In this document: positions 49,015 through 61,485 of the stretch, one piece after another
Layout: every line of letters starts with the position of its first letter
Numbering within the stretch: the first letter of the stretch is position 1
NCBI GenBank assembly: GCA_002110485.1
Contig: MOWL01000026.1
Location: 558,001-622,000 of the forward strand
Origin: Emergomyces orientalis
Lineage: Eukaryota > Ascomycota > Eurotiomycetes > Onygenales > Ajellomycetaceae
DNA length: 64,000 nt
Reading direction: 5' to 3'
The notes under the pieces: generated by a model
Seen by the model: the letters and a program-made list of their open reading frames with translations, nothing else
Told to the model about the DNA's origin: nothing
Database searches by the model: none
Translations under genes and position numbers: made by a program

Positions 49015-50659
49015 TTAACCGAACGGGAACCCTCCAGGGAAATTGAAGCCTCCACCCGAGAACTTAAACTGCGGGCCCCCGCTTCCCTGCTGGAAAAAGA
49101 ATTCTTGCCCACCACCCCCATGATGTCCGAACGGACTGCCCTGGAATGGATTACCCTGTCCCTCTGGACTATTGGGGTCATCACCGCGATCGAAACGGGC
49201 GCGCAATGCCGGGTCCGAAAGGACTTCATACGCCTCGTTGACAGCAGCCATCTTCTTCTCCGCTTCCTCCTTGGAAACGCCTTGTGACATCGATTTATCA
49301 GGGTGGAATTGTTTGGTCATCTTGCGATAAGCACGTTTGATAGTCTTGTCGTCCGCGTCGCGGTCGACGCCAAGTACCTTGTAGTAGTCCTTTTGTTTTG
49401 AGCGTTTTAGGAGTGTGTGCGCTTTTTGGAGGAGGGATTGAATATCTTGGGAGTTGTCGTGGTGTTCTCGGGCGAAGTTGAGGGTTTGGATGGCGGCTTC
49501 GAAGTCATCGGCGTGGATCTGGGCTTCGGCTTTCGAAATGAGGCCGTGGAAAGAATGGGGGTTCAGCTTCAAGGCTTCTGTGCAGTACGACTTTGCTTTT
49601 TTCTTCATATTTATCTGTTAAATATTTGCCAGGTTAGTTTTCATGCTCTTTTAAATTGAATGGAGTTTTGGCAGCACGAACTTGTCTGTATGTTTCGCAA
49701 GTCTTCTCGACTAGATTGTCATAGAGCGTGTTTGGTGCTTTCGGATGGATATGGCCAGCCTCACGAGCCGCCTTCACATCATCCTTTATATCGTCAAGAA
49801 GACCTGTGTCCTCTTTGTTCCCTACCAAAATCTCAGCAGCCTTGCTGAATTTCCGCTCATCCCGAAGGCTCTCGAGGCTAGCCAGTCGTTTCGCAATTTG
49901 TTTTTCTCTTTTAAACAAACGACTGCACGCTTTAGAGTCGGGATCCGAATGGAGACATTTCCGTATTTGAGTGATCCCCCGCTCTGGATCCGCTAGAGAG
50001 TAGAAAAGCATGGAAGACGTCTGTAGATGTGGTTCGACTGAACCAGGAGCCATTTGCAAAACATGCGCCAGGTCATTAATACCTTCTTGGATATCTCCCC
50101 GCTCAAAGCGGCAGCGTGCCCGCAACTGTCGCAGCGGCAACGATTGACTTGCCTTCATAATAGCAACTCCAGATTGCGAGACACAAGTATCCCAGTCACC
50201 TTTCTTGTCCGCAGCCTCAGCCAAGAGAGCCGCTTCTTGAGCATTATTCAGCTCCGCAATTTCTGTTGCAGTGTTTTTCCCCGCCGCTGCCAAATCTCGC
50301 TTTGCGGCAGCCCAATCTGCCGACTTCATCCTAATGCGCGCCCGCTGTATCAAAGCACCCTCAAAATCTGGTTTTATTTTTAGCACATCATTGAAATCCA
50401 GCAGTGCCTTCGCATTTTTGCCGAGAGAAAGGTAGGCGGCTCCGCGTTGGAAGATAGTCAGGTAGTTTGCGGGGTCTCGAGATATTGCAGCGTCGAAATA
50501 GGGCAGCGCATCTTGAGGGGCGCCATTCTTGAGGTGTGATTTGGCGGTGGAGATGAGAGACGAAAGCGGCGTATCTAGGGGAATATCCGACGTTTGAAGC
50601 CCATTGGCAGCGGAAAGGAGAGCAAGGAGAAGAGCCAGACTCTGCAGTCGGAGTATCAT
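49015..50659 (-). CDS. ER DnaJ/TPR co-chaperone (DNAJC3/P58-like)
   Basis: Luminal ER co-chaperone of the Hsp70 BiP/Kar2, inferred from its build. Exons are 49682-50659 and 49015-49614 on the minus strand, giving 525 aa. A signal peptide is clear (MILRLQSLALLLALLSAANG). TPR repeats fill about residues 30-390, for example NGAPQDALPYFDAAISRDPAN and LGKNAKALLDFNDVLKIKPD. The J domain begins DYYKVLGVDRDAD near residue 402, with the HPD motif in KQFHPDKS. A Gly/Phe-rich tail follows and ends FPFG. The intron uses a GTTCGT donor and an AACAG acceptor, phase 0, joining TYRQ to INMKKKAK. No HDEL-type retention signal is seen at the C-terminus. The signal peptide, TPR and J order matches DNAJC3. Confidence 0.92.
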
Positions 50660-51157
50660 GGTGAGAGGTGGAAAACAATCATCGAAGAGCGACGAGCATA
50701 TGCCACGGAATATACCTCTTGGAGGGCAGCGGTAAGGTCTGCAGATGTGGATGGATTACGAATAATAAGACAATGGAAACGCTTAGATTAAAGAAAAGAA
50801 GAGGATATAAAGAAGCGATGTATGAAAGAGAAACTGGAGAGTTGAGGCCAGAGTTGAGCTTGAGCTTGAAGTTGAAGTGGATATCTTGATCTAGATATAT
50901 ATGGCCTTAACGATATCAGCAAAGGGACAAAGTCTGGCCTTTACAAAAAACGGTAATAATACCGGAATATCATTATCCCAGGATTTTATTTTCGGCTATA
51001 TTTTAAGTCACGTGATTCCAACCCTAAACCTGCGGGAAACACCGACAGGATATCAAAAAAGAAGAACGCCGAGAAACTTCAAGATTCCGACATAAACCTC
51101 TATATATGTATACGTACCCGTGGATGTTGGACAGTCTAGGTTGCTACAACCTTAAGT
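50660..51157. promoter_or_regulatory. Divergent promoter region, DnaJ / MRF1
   Basis: 498 bp between divergent start codons. I looked for an unfolded-protein-response element and saw nothing that I would assign. Confidence 0.35.
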
Positions 51158-52637
51158 ATGTTCAATGCGCCGTGGATATGCTCTAGATGTTTGTCACGGT
51201 CCTTGCGCGTGACACAGAGCAAACAATGGCCTCGACAGCTCCGGTATAATTCCACTGGTAACCTGACCTTACAACTTCCTCCCCAGAATAATGCATACGC
51301 TTCATTTACATACAGACTAACAATTGCAAAACTAGTCCAGTCGGCAGAAATTTCCATATCCCCTGTTCTTCTCAACCGAGCACGGTCAATCGCCAATGAG
51401 CATGCATCCCTCACCTCAAAATTGGCAGAGGCCTTTGACCCCAAAACTGCCAAACGCGCCGGAGAGCTGGCTACCACGGCCACAGCGTTGAAAGAGTGGG
51501 AAAAGGCGAATGAGGTTAGAATCTTATTTGGCCGAATATCCTAAACAAAATTCGTGGAAACAAATGAAAACCAGCTAATTATATTCTCATCTTATATAGT
51601 CCATATCAGAGCTCAACACCCTCTTGAAAGACCCATCTACAGACTCCGAACTCCACTCCCTCGCCCTAGAAGACCTCCAATTAACAACATCATCCCTCGC
51701 CATACTCTCCAACAACCTCAAGCAAGCCCTGATACCGCGCCACCCTTTCTCAGACCTCCCTTGCCTCCTCGAACTCCGCCCAGGTGCTGGCGGGGAAGAA
51801 GCCGGCATATTCGCCAATGAGCTCCTCCGCATGTATACTATGTTCTGCTCCAACCGTGGCCTGCGTGTCACACTCTTGAAGAAAGAAAGCGAAAACGCTG
51901 GTGCGAGTGGCGGGTCCGAAGATCGATTGATCGAAGCTGTAATGGAAATCGAGACACCGGGCAGCTATGAAACGCTTCGGACAGAGGCGGGTGTGCATCG
52001 CGTGCAGAGAGTGCCTGCGACGGAAAGTAAAGGCAGGACGCACACCAGTGCCGTCAGCGTAGTGATTCTACCTTCCTTCCCGAGCAATGGGGAGGAAGGG
52101 GATAGTGAGCTGAATTTCGACGATCCCAATTCTGACTACTACATTGACCCACAGGAGGTGAATGTGGAGAAGATGCGGGCGGGCGGTGCCGGTGGGCAGC
52201 ACGTTAATAAGACCGAGTCCGCGATCCGGCTAACGCATATACCCACGGGTATTGTGGTGGGCATGCAGGATTCGCGGTCACAGCATGAGAATCGGCGCAA
52301 AGCGTGGCACCTGCTTAGGGCTAGGATTGCACAGCAACGACGTGAGGCGAGAGAGGAGGAGATGGTGAAATTGCGGAGGGGGGCAATGGGTGGTGTGGGG
52401 AAAATGGGGAGGGGTGATAAGATCCGCACCTACAATTTTGGGCAGAACCGATGCACGGACCATCGGAGCGGGTTGACGCTGCATAACCTAGGAAGTATCA
52501 TGGAAGGCGGTGATGGCCTTGAGAGGATTATGGATAGTGTGAAAGGGTGGCTTGTTGATCAGGAGGTTGATAATGTGTTTGCGGAGGAGCAGATGAGGCT
52601 AGCGCAGGAGACAGTTAAAACGAAGTGGAGATCTTAA
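51158..52637 (+). CDS. MRF1: Mitochondrial peptide chain release factor 1
   Basis: Ends mitochondrial translation at UAA and UAG stop codons. Exons 51158-51514 and 51600-52637 give 464 aa. The first 40 residues are rich in Arg, Ser and aromatic residues with no acidic residue (MFNAPWICSRCLSRSLR), a likely mitochondrial targeting sequence. The class I factor marks are ELRPGAGGEEAGIFA, the stop-codon reading PAT motif in VPATESKGRTHTSAV (near 257) and the catalytic GGQ in GGAGGQHVNKTESAIR (near 316). The intron joins KANE to SISELNTLLK in phase 0. GGQ and PAT together separate it from ICT1-type rescue factors, which lack the codon-reading domain. Confidence 0.95.
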
Positions 52638-52894
52638 AGGGACGTTATGATTTTTTTTTGCTTGTATATTATTCCCTGTGCACTAGATAGAATTTTGGAG
52701 ATATATGCTTGATACGCCTTGAAATGATAAACAGCATTATGTATACAGGCCTATCTACTTGTGAGGCTTTTTGAACATTAACCTTTTTTGTTTCAATTAT
52801 GATGGATGAGTCTATAGTCTACATGCAACCAGCTTTTCAAAATATAACTTAACCGGAAGGAAGTATAACAATAAATTAGGGGCGAATAGGAAAT

Positions 52895-54619
52895 CTAAAT
52901 ATACTTCCTCTCCGGATCCAATACGTCCAATCCCTCCATCGTCTTCTCATACCTGTTTCAAACGAAGGTTAACAATAGATTCCGATCCCAAAAATATCAA
53001 ATTACCCTGCTCAATGTAATCGAGAGGGTAGGCATTGGGGAAAATAGATTAGATACGGGATAGATGGGAGCTTACATAGTAAAAACGATACCGCCGCTCA
53101 TAACCAGACGTACCAGACGCGGAAGAGCCCCCGACCAGAATGTAAGTACCCCCTCGTTTTTGAAGATGCTCGTCGCGCAGACGAAACTGTTTTTATAGTT
53201 CTTTCGAGCTTCGATGGATTGCATTCTGGAAATATATGTCAGTCTCAGTCCCTCTTCTCCTTCTTATTACTTCTCCAATTTTCACTTCACCGGGAAAGGG
53301 GAAAACTCACCGAGTCTTAATCGTATCCAGCGGTTGCGTCACATATCTTCTCCCACCCAAAATTAGCCAGCGCCCTCAAAGAAGAGCTCCCAATTCACTG
53401 CACAAGTAAAATACAACATAGGAAAATGAAGGAAGAAACATACACAGTAATCAACCCCGCCAACCCTCCAATCGCGAACGTACTCGCAATCCCTAACTTC
53501 TCCCCAGGTGCCACGTATCCCTGCGCAAACTGGCGGATGGTTGTATAACTGCCGAACCGGGTGGCAGAGTTGGCCGCCTGCCGTGCCGTTGTCGGCACGA
53601 AGCCCTGGAAAAATGCCCGTATACCCCTTTCGCGGAAGATTACTCTGGTGCCGTGGAGGAAACCACGCATGCGCGGGTTGGCAGATTTGCGGTCGTCAAT
53701 CCTGTGTAGCGCGTAGGAAAATAGGGGGTCTGGGTTAGTTTATAAGGTGGGGAGAGGAGCGAAGAGAGGGGCCAAAAACGTACAACTGGGTCTTGATACT
53801 CTCAAACGGCGTAACGGCCAATAGCGACTCTGTAAACCCAGCACCAAACCCGGCAATTACAGTCCGCGGTCCGGATATTTTGCCGCTCTCATCTTGTAAC
53901 ATAGACTTGAAGAAATCAAATGCCACGAATCCTACCAGTCCAATCCCAAGCAAAGAAATTTTAGCCCATAATCCTGATTACGGACTCCCCCACCTGTACA
54001 CTTATATATATACATGTATAATATATACCTCCTCAAATTATCAAATCGAAAAGAAAGCACTTACGGATTCCTGCCTTCAGCGAATTGCCAATTATCAAAG
54101 TCGTGCACCCCGCATACCATGCCTTGCCGAAGGGGGGCCAGGGGAGCTTTTTCGAATCTGGTAGCCGACGGTTGAGCTGCGTTCTTGTCTTCGCGACTGT
54201 TTAGGATCGTCAACTTTAAAGCCGTTTCTTGAGAAAATGCGGGAAGTAAGAAGTATAGAGTGAGGGGAAGGGATTTCGGAAGGAAATAGATCGGAATGAG
54301 ATATATTTTTCTCGTACATTCGGCAGGATATGTAATTGCTATAATTCAAGAGCCGGGGAAACTTCTGGTTAGCTTAATTAAAACTATCTCTCAAATGATC
54401 AAGCTACAATGTAACGAAATAGGGGGAAAACTAGCTGACGTACAAATTTCAACAGCTCCGGCCGTCGAGCCCGCGATAATCGACCGCAGGCTGCTGGGCT
54501 TTAAAAAACAAAGGGCACGCGATGCGAGTTAGCCATTTCCGAAAATTCCAAGAGGCCAGGGAGAAAGGATGATGATTAGTGGGTACCTTTGGTCTTTGAT
54601 CACTCTCTGACGTCGCCAT
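52895..54619 (-). CDS. CTP1: Mitochondrial citrate (tricarboxylate) carrier
   Basis: Inner-membrane citrate/malate exchanger of the mitochondrial carrier family. Nine exons on the minus strand: 54587-54619, 54444-54498, 54318-54338, 54065-54196, 53784-53931, 53444-53701, 53311-53346, 53225-53076, 52895-52952, giving 296 aa, the normal length. The three carrier signatures are present as PAEFAKTR, PFESIKTQ and PLDTIKTR. The first is split between a 21-nt exon and the next, and the third ends at an exon edge. Other recognisable blocks are SIIAGSTAGAVEI, WYAGCTTLIIGNSLKAGIRF, FVPTTARQAANSATRFGSY and the C-terminal LDPERKYI. All phases agree. Nine exons make it the most fragmented gene here, and several acceptors are short or atypical (GAGAAG before exon 7). 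Confidence 0.92.
54318..54338 (-). other. CTP1: 21-nt mini-exon of CTP1
   Basis: Between TTATAG and GTACGAG, 21 bases encode ITYPAE with one split codon at each end. They carry the Pro of the first carrier signature, so the exon is needed for a working carrier. Confidence 0.85.
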
Positions 54620-56239
54620 GGCGGACATCTCTATGTATGTATTTAATAAATATGACCCGTTTAGTAGGAGGTAGAGCGCTGTCTGTGTCTTTGTTCGCGC
54701 GCATAAATCTGGATCGCTTGGGGCGGTTATTTCTACCTGGGTATTGGGGAATGCTCACTCGGCTAGTAACGGCTTGGCGCCGGCAGAATTTCAACGACAG
54801 GGAGGTTTGGAGGGAAAAGGCGTAAAATTGTAATGTTACGGGACAAACTCAAATTACCGGGTTAAAAAGTATCAGCATGGCACAAAACGGGTGAAAGTGG
54901 TGTCTGCTACTACTAATCAAACAAAGAAAAATGGGAATATTTTGGCAGAGGAGAGACAAGACTTGTCATTTGTTTGTTTTTTCGCTACCTATATAGATGC
55001 TTCAACATATCAGGTTCCATACACAATAGTTTTGTAATCGGGGCATCCTCCATTCTTGATGTAAGGCGTAGTAGTATTCCCAATCCAAATCAATACCCCG
55101 GTATGTATCCACACCTAATTATCTCCCCACTGATTCTATTTTTTTTTGACTTTTTTATATGTTTTTGGTTGTTTTTTTATGTTCTCGTTTTTCTTTCGTT
55201 CTTTCTTTTGCGTATTTGCTTTTGTCGGTCCTCGCAAGTGTCTCTGTGGGGATTCAGGGGACAATGGAGGTAACAAATGGCTGGCATTGATCGAAATTAG
55301 AACAGCGGCTTTGGCGTGTAGGAAAGCCGTCCAAGCGGAGTGATGTGGGAATAAAGGCGTACCGTTCCACTAGCAGGGGAAAAAAGTGAGGGGAAAGGGT
55401 GATTGACTGAGTTGTACTAATGACCAAAGCAGATCTGGTTCTGGTTCTCGGGCAATATAAGTGCGAGGAGCAATGGTGTGAGAAAGGGGGATGGAAGTAA
55501 GGCACAAGATGCAAAATTTGGGGAGAGAAGGAAATCGTTCGTAAAAGAAAGCCCACTTCCATAGTTCGTTGGTTATTTTGCTCCGGGGGGGTGGCACGTC
55601 CTGTACGCTGCCGAACGCAACTGGGAATCCCCATTCGAGGACGGTAATCGTTGTTTGGAAGCCACGGAAAAAAATTATGTAACACCCACATCCTATAAAC
55701 ATTAGACCAAAACGCCTCCTTTACATCTTGCACTGATTTAGCCGAAGATATCACCCTCAATATCGTTTGCAACCATCCATGAATGGTGAAATATATCGCA
55801 GGATACTAAATGCAAATGGGTGTCAAGGAAACATTTATCCATCCGAGCAGGAGAGCATGGAACCCAAGTAAAATCCACCATGTAAGCTGAACAAAAGACA
55901 GAAAATTGTTCAAGGGGAAGAAAAGAAAAAGATGATAAAAGGGGAGGAAAATATGATACATATCCCGCAGCATTACCATGAAATCGTGCAACACAGGAAT
56001 CTCGATCATGCCAAGCAACATGACTTTATAGAGTTACGAGCGCTGGGAGGAAAATTATGCAAATATTGCGAGGGGCTGGTTATCTGAGGGGATTGTATAA
56101 GGAAGGTATGGAACAAAGGTATGTTGTTGAAATGCGGAGGGCCGTGAACGGTCGATGAGAAAACAGTAATCAACTTTGATTGAGGAATTCAGCTCGAATC
56201 ACAGAGGAAAGCTCGATGCTGAAACACCTAAAAGCCGGG
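54620..56239. other. Intergenic region, CTP1 to DHH1
   Basis: 1.6 kb holding the CTP1 promoter and the DHH1 3' UTR. A 172-codon minus-strand frame at 55254-55772 has no recognised domain and codon use unlike its neighbours, so I left it out. No RNA gene was recognised. Confidence 0.4.
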
Positions 56240-58000
56240 TTACGACGCCGGCGCAGACGCTGCGGCGTTTGGTCGCGGTGCAGTTCCGTTCTGGCGGTGG
56301 TTTTCTCCATGGCCACCCCGGGGTCCTTGGCCCCTGCCTCCACGGTAGGAGCCACGACCTCTATTGGAAGAATATTGGTGCTGGCCTTGCCGGCGATTGT
56401 GGCCTTCTGGATTGTTGGGTGCAGAAGGTTGTTGCTGCTGTTGCGGTTGTTGCTGGGTAAGAGCGTTGGAAATTGGTCGGGGGATGGTGTCTGGGGTGTC
56501 ATAGACATAGAGTTTCTTGTCGATAGATTGAGGGATAGGCTGAATTTCGGTACCCAATTCCTGCTCAATCTTGTACAGATTATATCGATCCTCCCAGTTG
56601 ATCAGGTTAATAGCTAAACCCAAGTGTCCAAATCGACCCGAACGACCTATTCGATGGAGATATGTTTCGGCATTTTTGGGGAAATCAAAGTTGATCACGA
56701 CATTCACAGCCTGAATGTCGATGCCACGCGTCAACAGGTCTGAGCAAACCAAGTTTCGGCAAACTCCGTTGCGGAAGTCATGGAATACGCGATTTCGGTT
56801 ATGTTGCAACATTTTAGCATGGGAATAGAAGCATGAGTATCCGAGTTCGGTGATTTTCTTAGCGAGTAGTTCAACGCGGTTTGTAGAGTTACAGAAGATG
56901 ATGGATTGGTTGATTTGGAGTTTGGAGAAGAGGGTATTCAGGCAGTGGACTTTTTGTTTTTCTTCAACAAACGCATAGTACTGGGTGATACCCCGAAGCG
57001 TAAGTTCGTCCATGAGGTTGATCTCGTAAGGGTTTCTCATGTGTTTGTCCTATTATTAAGGAAAAATTAGGGTTAGGTATGATGTAGCAGCAACAAGAGC
57101 AGGGTATTAGGGGCGTCTTACCTTGAACGACTTGACGATCATTGGGAATGTGGCACTGAAAAGCATTACTTGGCGGTCTTTGGGATGAAATGACAAGAGC
57201 TGTTCAATGACCGGTGTGAATTCAGGCGAGAGAAGCTTGTCCGCCTCGTCCATAACAAAAGTTGAGCACTCTGACAAATCTGCCACGCCTTTACTAGCAA
57301 GATCCAGGATTCTACCAGGTGTGCCAACAATGATGTGAACAGCTTCATTCAGTCGTATGATATCATCTTGAAGCCCTGTTCCTCCGGTCGTGACCATGAC
57401 ATTGATACCAAGATGTTTTCCGAGAGTCTTGCAGACTTGCGATGTTTGAAGGGCGAGTTCTCTTGTGGGGACGAGGATGAGGGCTTGAGTTTTGGAGTTT
57501 TTGGGGTTGGTGCGTTCTAAAGTCGGTATAACAAAGGCAGCAGTCTTTCCTGTTCCGTTTTTCGCGCGTGCTAGGATATCCCGCCCGGTCAGGGCGACGG
57601 GTATAGTTTCTTCTTGGATAGGAGAAGGCTTTTCGAAACCAGCCTCAAAAATTCCCATCATCAATTCCCGCTTAATATAGAAGTCCTCGAACTCCAGACC
57701 TTTAGTTGCCGTGACATCCTAGCATCCACATTCACCGTCAGCAAAATACTCTGGTCAAACTAGGCTGCAGTCAAACAGTCTGACGTATATCTCACCTCAG
57801 TTTGAGTTCGTGTGTCTTTTGGAGGCGCCTTTAAGTTTTCTCTCCATTTCTCTGAGTGGTTTTCTCTGTAAAATTCCTTATCAGCCAAAGCCCGTAATAT
57901 GCATACAATATACCTTCACGGGAAAATTTGGGACGGACAGTGCATAGGCAACACACCCTAGCTTTGTGCTATTCAATTGCGAAGCAAGCGCATCGGCCAT
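56240..58000 (-). CDS. DHH1: DEAD-box RNA helicase DHH1 (DDX6 family)
   Basis: Cytoplasmic ATP-dependent RNA helicase of P-bodies that promotes decapping and represses translation. Exons on the minus strand are 57957-58000, 57796-57865, 57122-57718 and 56240-57049, giving 506 aa. The first two small exons give MADALASQLNSTKLG and the linker to VTATKGLEFEDFYIKREL. Motifs seen are the Q motif FEKPSPIQEETIP, AKNGTGKT, PTRELALQ, DEAD (near 193), SAT, and HRIGRSGRFG. The C-terminal 100 residues are Gln-rich, then Arg/Gly-rich (RGRGSYRGGRGQG), then Ala/Pro-rich, as in other fungal homologues, and probably drive condensate formation. The first donor, GGGTGTGT, is weaker than the others. The 5' region of about 0.95 kb is shared with the divergent FunK1 gene. 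Confidence 0.95.
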
Positions 58001-58946
58001 GACAAGTGAGCAGGCTTGAAGCCAACTGAGGAATGGCAGGGGAAAGTAGTTTGGGGATGGTGAAGTATATGTCTTTCCAGCTTGGAAGCGGATACCACCT
58101 TGCAGCCAGGCTGACAGCCGTTATGATGTGGAGAGGCAGTACGTTGTGGGAGCAACAGCAACAGGGTGTGCGAGAGATGTATGTTGGCGTGGCGAATGTG
58201 TGACCGTGGATGTAGGTCTGTTGGGTTTTCAGTTCTGCCAGGGTTGGAGGATAATGGTGCAAACAGAGAGTTCAAAACGAGTGACAGCGCGGGTCAAACA
58301 AGTAAGCGGGATTTGAATAAATAAAAAGGTGTCTGTAGGTTGTGGGTATGGGGATGTATTGCTAGAAAGATGGCGTGTTCAATTTCGGGGGACGAGAGAA
58401 GAGCTTTCAAAACAGGTGATGAATTGGTCAATGAAGCTGAGGAACACGGGTGGTCTCTTGGCAGGTAAACGGGTAGGTGAGATATCAGGCAGGTGACTAG
58501 TGGTTGGGGGGGGTATGTAAATCTCTTGAGCTGGGGGCGAGGCTGTGAGAGAAAAAGCTTTTGAAAAATCAGACACAGAGGCAGAAGACGAAGATGAAGA
58601 AAAAGAAGAGAAAAAAGAAGGCTAGGGCTGGGGCAGAGTGAGTGAGATGGAAATTGTTGGCAGGATGCCCTTAGTAGACCACGTGACCCGCACTCCTATA
58701 TGAGAGAGCTGCGCCCGCTAGATAGTACAATCAACCAACCTTCCAACCTCCATCAACTAGTGCTGCAGGGTCATGTGATTATTGCGCCTTGGTACGCCGT
58801 ATATTCTAATTCTTTATAATAAATACCATTTTGTGTGCCAGGATTAGTTTCCTGGTATGTTTAAAAGCAATGACATGTTATAGCTATGATCAATCTAAGA
58901 AACTGAACCTGCAACCGGTTTCCTGATCAGGCTCTGTCTTTGGAAA
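58001..58946. promoter_or_regulatory. Divergent promoter region, DHH1 / FunK1
   Basis: About 950 bp. The left part is the DHH1 promoter and probably a long leader, and several small minus-strand frames there could act as upstream frames. From about 58670 the sequence becomes AT-rich toward the FunK1 gene, and this is where the conserved block ends. Confidence 0.4.
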
Positions 58947-61485
58947 ATGTTTGAACTTTCCCAAAACAACTGCGACATCATCGCAAGGAATCCTCTGAAC
59001 AACTCTCTGGATCGTGTACGAGATTCCCTTCAAGAGGCAGAGCAAGCGTACAAATCGGATCTGACATTTTATGATGTAACCGCCGACATTCCTGACCAAA
59101 CTTGGCAAGAGGCAATATCAAGACTGCTCCTTGCTTTGATGGGGGAAAAAGCCGCCTTCAATCTTCACTTTCAAACAAGCAATCGAGATGTGGCCTCTGA
59201 GCTTTCAACCCTCTTCGCACGCGTCCGGAAGGGCGACTTTAACTACAGACACTACTGTTCACTATCACAACTCGTTATCAAAAAAGCACCGGACGTCGAC
59301 ATCTGGATTGCCGTCCTCAACCTCATAGCCACCGTCTCGCGAGCGACCCCTCCGGCGAGCATACCTCCCACTTCCTTAGGCACGCCGATCAAATCCACCT
59401 CATCATCACAGAAAGGCTCCGAGCAGACGCGTGAGTTGGTGAATCCGAGGATCTTCGAGGAGATACGTGGCTGCACATTTCGAGGCGTCGAGGGCTTCTT
59501 TGCGAAGTACTTTGAGGGAGGAGACTGGAGCGACAAAGCAGATGCCATCTGTCGACGCGTACTGGGCCCAGACAGCGACGGTAACTGGGCCCTGTTCCCT
59601 GATCCTCCGACGCAGAACGACGTCCTCGACTGGTGGCTTCGTCTTCAAGAAGATCTTCTCTCACAATCACGCGGCACCTACTACTCCACGGCGAGCAAAG
59701 CAGATCTTACCGGTTCGAAAGCGGAACGGCAAGTCGACCTCCTTCTCAGAGCTAGCGGCGCGAGTTCCTCGCAAAACAAACACGACTGGAGAGACATCCT
59801 GGTAGTTGGCGAGCTCAAAAAATCCAAGGAGGAGATCAGGACCAAAGGCACCCTGCTGCAGATGAGCCGCTACGTGCGCGAGGTCTTTGCCGCCCAGCCC
59901 ACACCGGCGGTTCGTCCACGCGTTCGCCGTCTGCGGGACCAAGATGGAGGCGTGGGTGTTTGACCGCTCGGGCCTCTACAGCTCGGGCATCATCGATGCC
60001 TACGCGGACTCGAGACGGTTCTTTCAGGTGCTTGTGGGCTACACCATGATGAGCGACGAGGAGCTGGGACTGGACACCTTTATTGCTAGGGATGAAGGCG
60101 GCAGCAAATCAATAACCGTCAAAGGGCCTGGGATCTCGGAGGAAAAGGTGCTGCGGCTGGGTGAAATGCTTTCCTTTCAGCATGCCATCGTGTGTCGCGG
60201 GACAACATGTTTTCTCGCAAACGATGGACAAGTGGAGGGCGTAGCCAAATTCTCGTGGGTGTCGGACAAGCGGCGGCCGGAGGCGGAACTCCTCGAGCTA
60301 GCGGGTCAAAAAAATGTCCAAGGGGTCGCCAGGATCATTGGCCATAGTGTCATCACTAGTATCGCCGACGTACGCTGCGGCCTGACCTTCGACGACAAGC
60401 GACACGACTTCAAAAGCGCACCCCCCAGTGCGGCCTCCTCATTTCATCAATCTCAGCCGCTCACCGAGCTCCGTAGCTTAGGTCGAAGTTCGTCTTCCAG
60501 GAAACGCAGATCTCCGGATAAAGGGATGCAGGCATCCAAACGATCGCGCTCCATCAATCAACCGTCGAGGGACACCCAGCAGGAGAATGAACTAGCTTTC
60601 TCCGTTCAGTCGGCGCACAAGCCAAGCCTCTTCGACAGGAATGGCGAGGAACCCTACGACAACCGCGTCCTCCGCTGTCTGGTGATCTCGCCCGCTGGGC
60701 GGCCGATCTACAAGTACGAGTCACCCTTAGAACTGCTCACGGCGCTTCGCGATGCAATAAAGGCGCATCGGTCTCTTTACCTGGATGGGAGCATCCTACA
60801 TCGGGATATTTCGGAGAACAACATAATAATAACCGATCCAGGCAAGACGGACGGTCACTCGGGTATGCTAATCGATTTGGATCTTGCCAAAGAAGTTGGG
60901 AGCGGGCGAAGTGGCGCGCGGCACCAGACTGGCACGATGGAGTTCATGGCGATTGAGGTGCTGCTTAATATCGACCATACCTATCGGCATGATCTTGAGT
61001 CGTTTTTCTACGTGCTTATCTGGCAGTGCGCCTGTCACGGCTGGGAAAAATTAAAGCAATTGCAGAAGTTATATCAGCTACATGTCTGGCCAGAAGATAA
61101 TATGCTAAAGAAATGGTGCATGGAAAGTCATGAAAAAATTGCAAACCTCAAACAAGGTAACACGGAAACTGGTGAATTTGAGCGCATCTTAACGAATGAA
61201 TTTTCTGCACCGAAAGACAGTATGCTGAAGGAGTGGTACACTGGAACTTATAAAAAAATCGCAAGAATCAAGCGAACCGATATGGGTGCAGATGGGCTTG
61301 AGGATATTTTGACTGAGTTTCCTCCAGCGTTTGAGTTTGTCAAACCGCTTTGCAGAGCTATACGAGACATTCTTTTCCCGTACGGGGACAGAGGAATTAT
61401 CGTTGGCACCCCGCAAGACCCGAAGCGTTTATATAATCCTGTTATCAAGGCATATGATGATGCGATCGCCAAAATCAAATCTTGA
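58947..61485 (+). pseudogene. FunK1 fungal-type protein kinase with a one-base frameshift
   Basis: Member of the fungal-specific FunK1 kinase family, which is expanded in several Onygenales; its role is unknown. The frame from 58947 stays typical to REVFAAQPT, then leaves the family. The continuation RRFVHAFAVCG is in the next frame. One extra C in the CC at 59904-59905 explains this, and no intron fits. The kinase half is intact, with HRDISENN from 60799, IDLDLAKE (DLD in place of DFG, usual in the family) and GTMEFMAIEVL. Near the end, 40 codons from MLKKW (61102) are repeated from MLKEW (61222). As read the gene is broken after about 320 residues. The kinase part could still start at an ATG at 59943 (514 aa). 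A sequencing error is possible. Confidence 0.8.
61102..61341 (+). repeat. 40-codon tandem duplication inside the FunK1 gene
   Basis: Two adjacent 120-bp units begin at 61102 and 61222. Their products open MLKKWCMESHEKIANLK and MLKEWYTGTYKKIARIK, and both pass through an ERIL/EDIL-T-EF block. They differ at many positions, so the duplication is not recent. Family members as I know them carry one such segment. Confidence 0.75.

Noticed and set aside
55254..55772. 172-codon minus-strand frame between CTP1 and DHH1
   Set aside because: No recognisable motif, irregular composition and no supporting splice structure. Likely chance.
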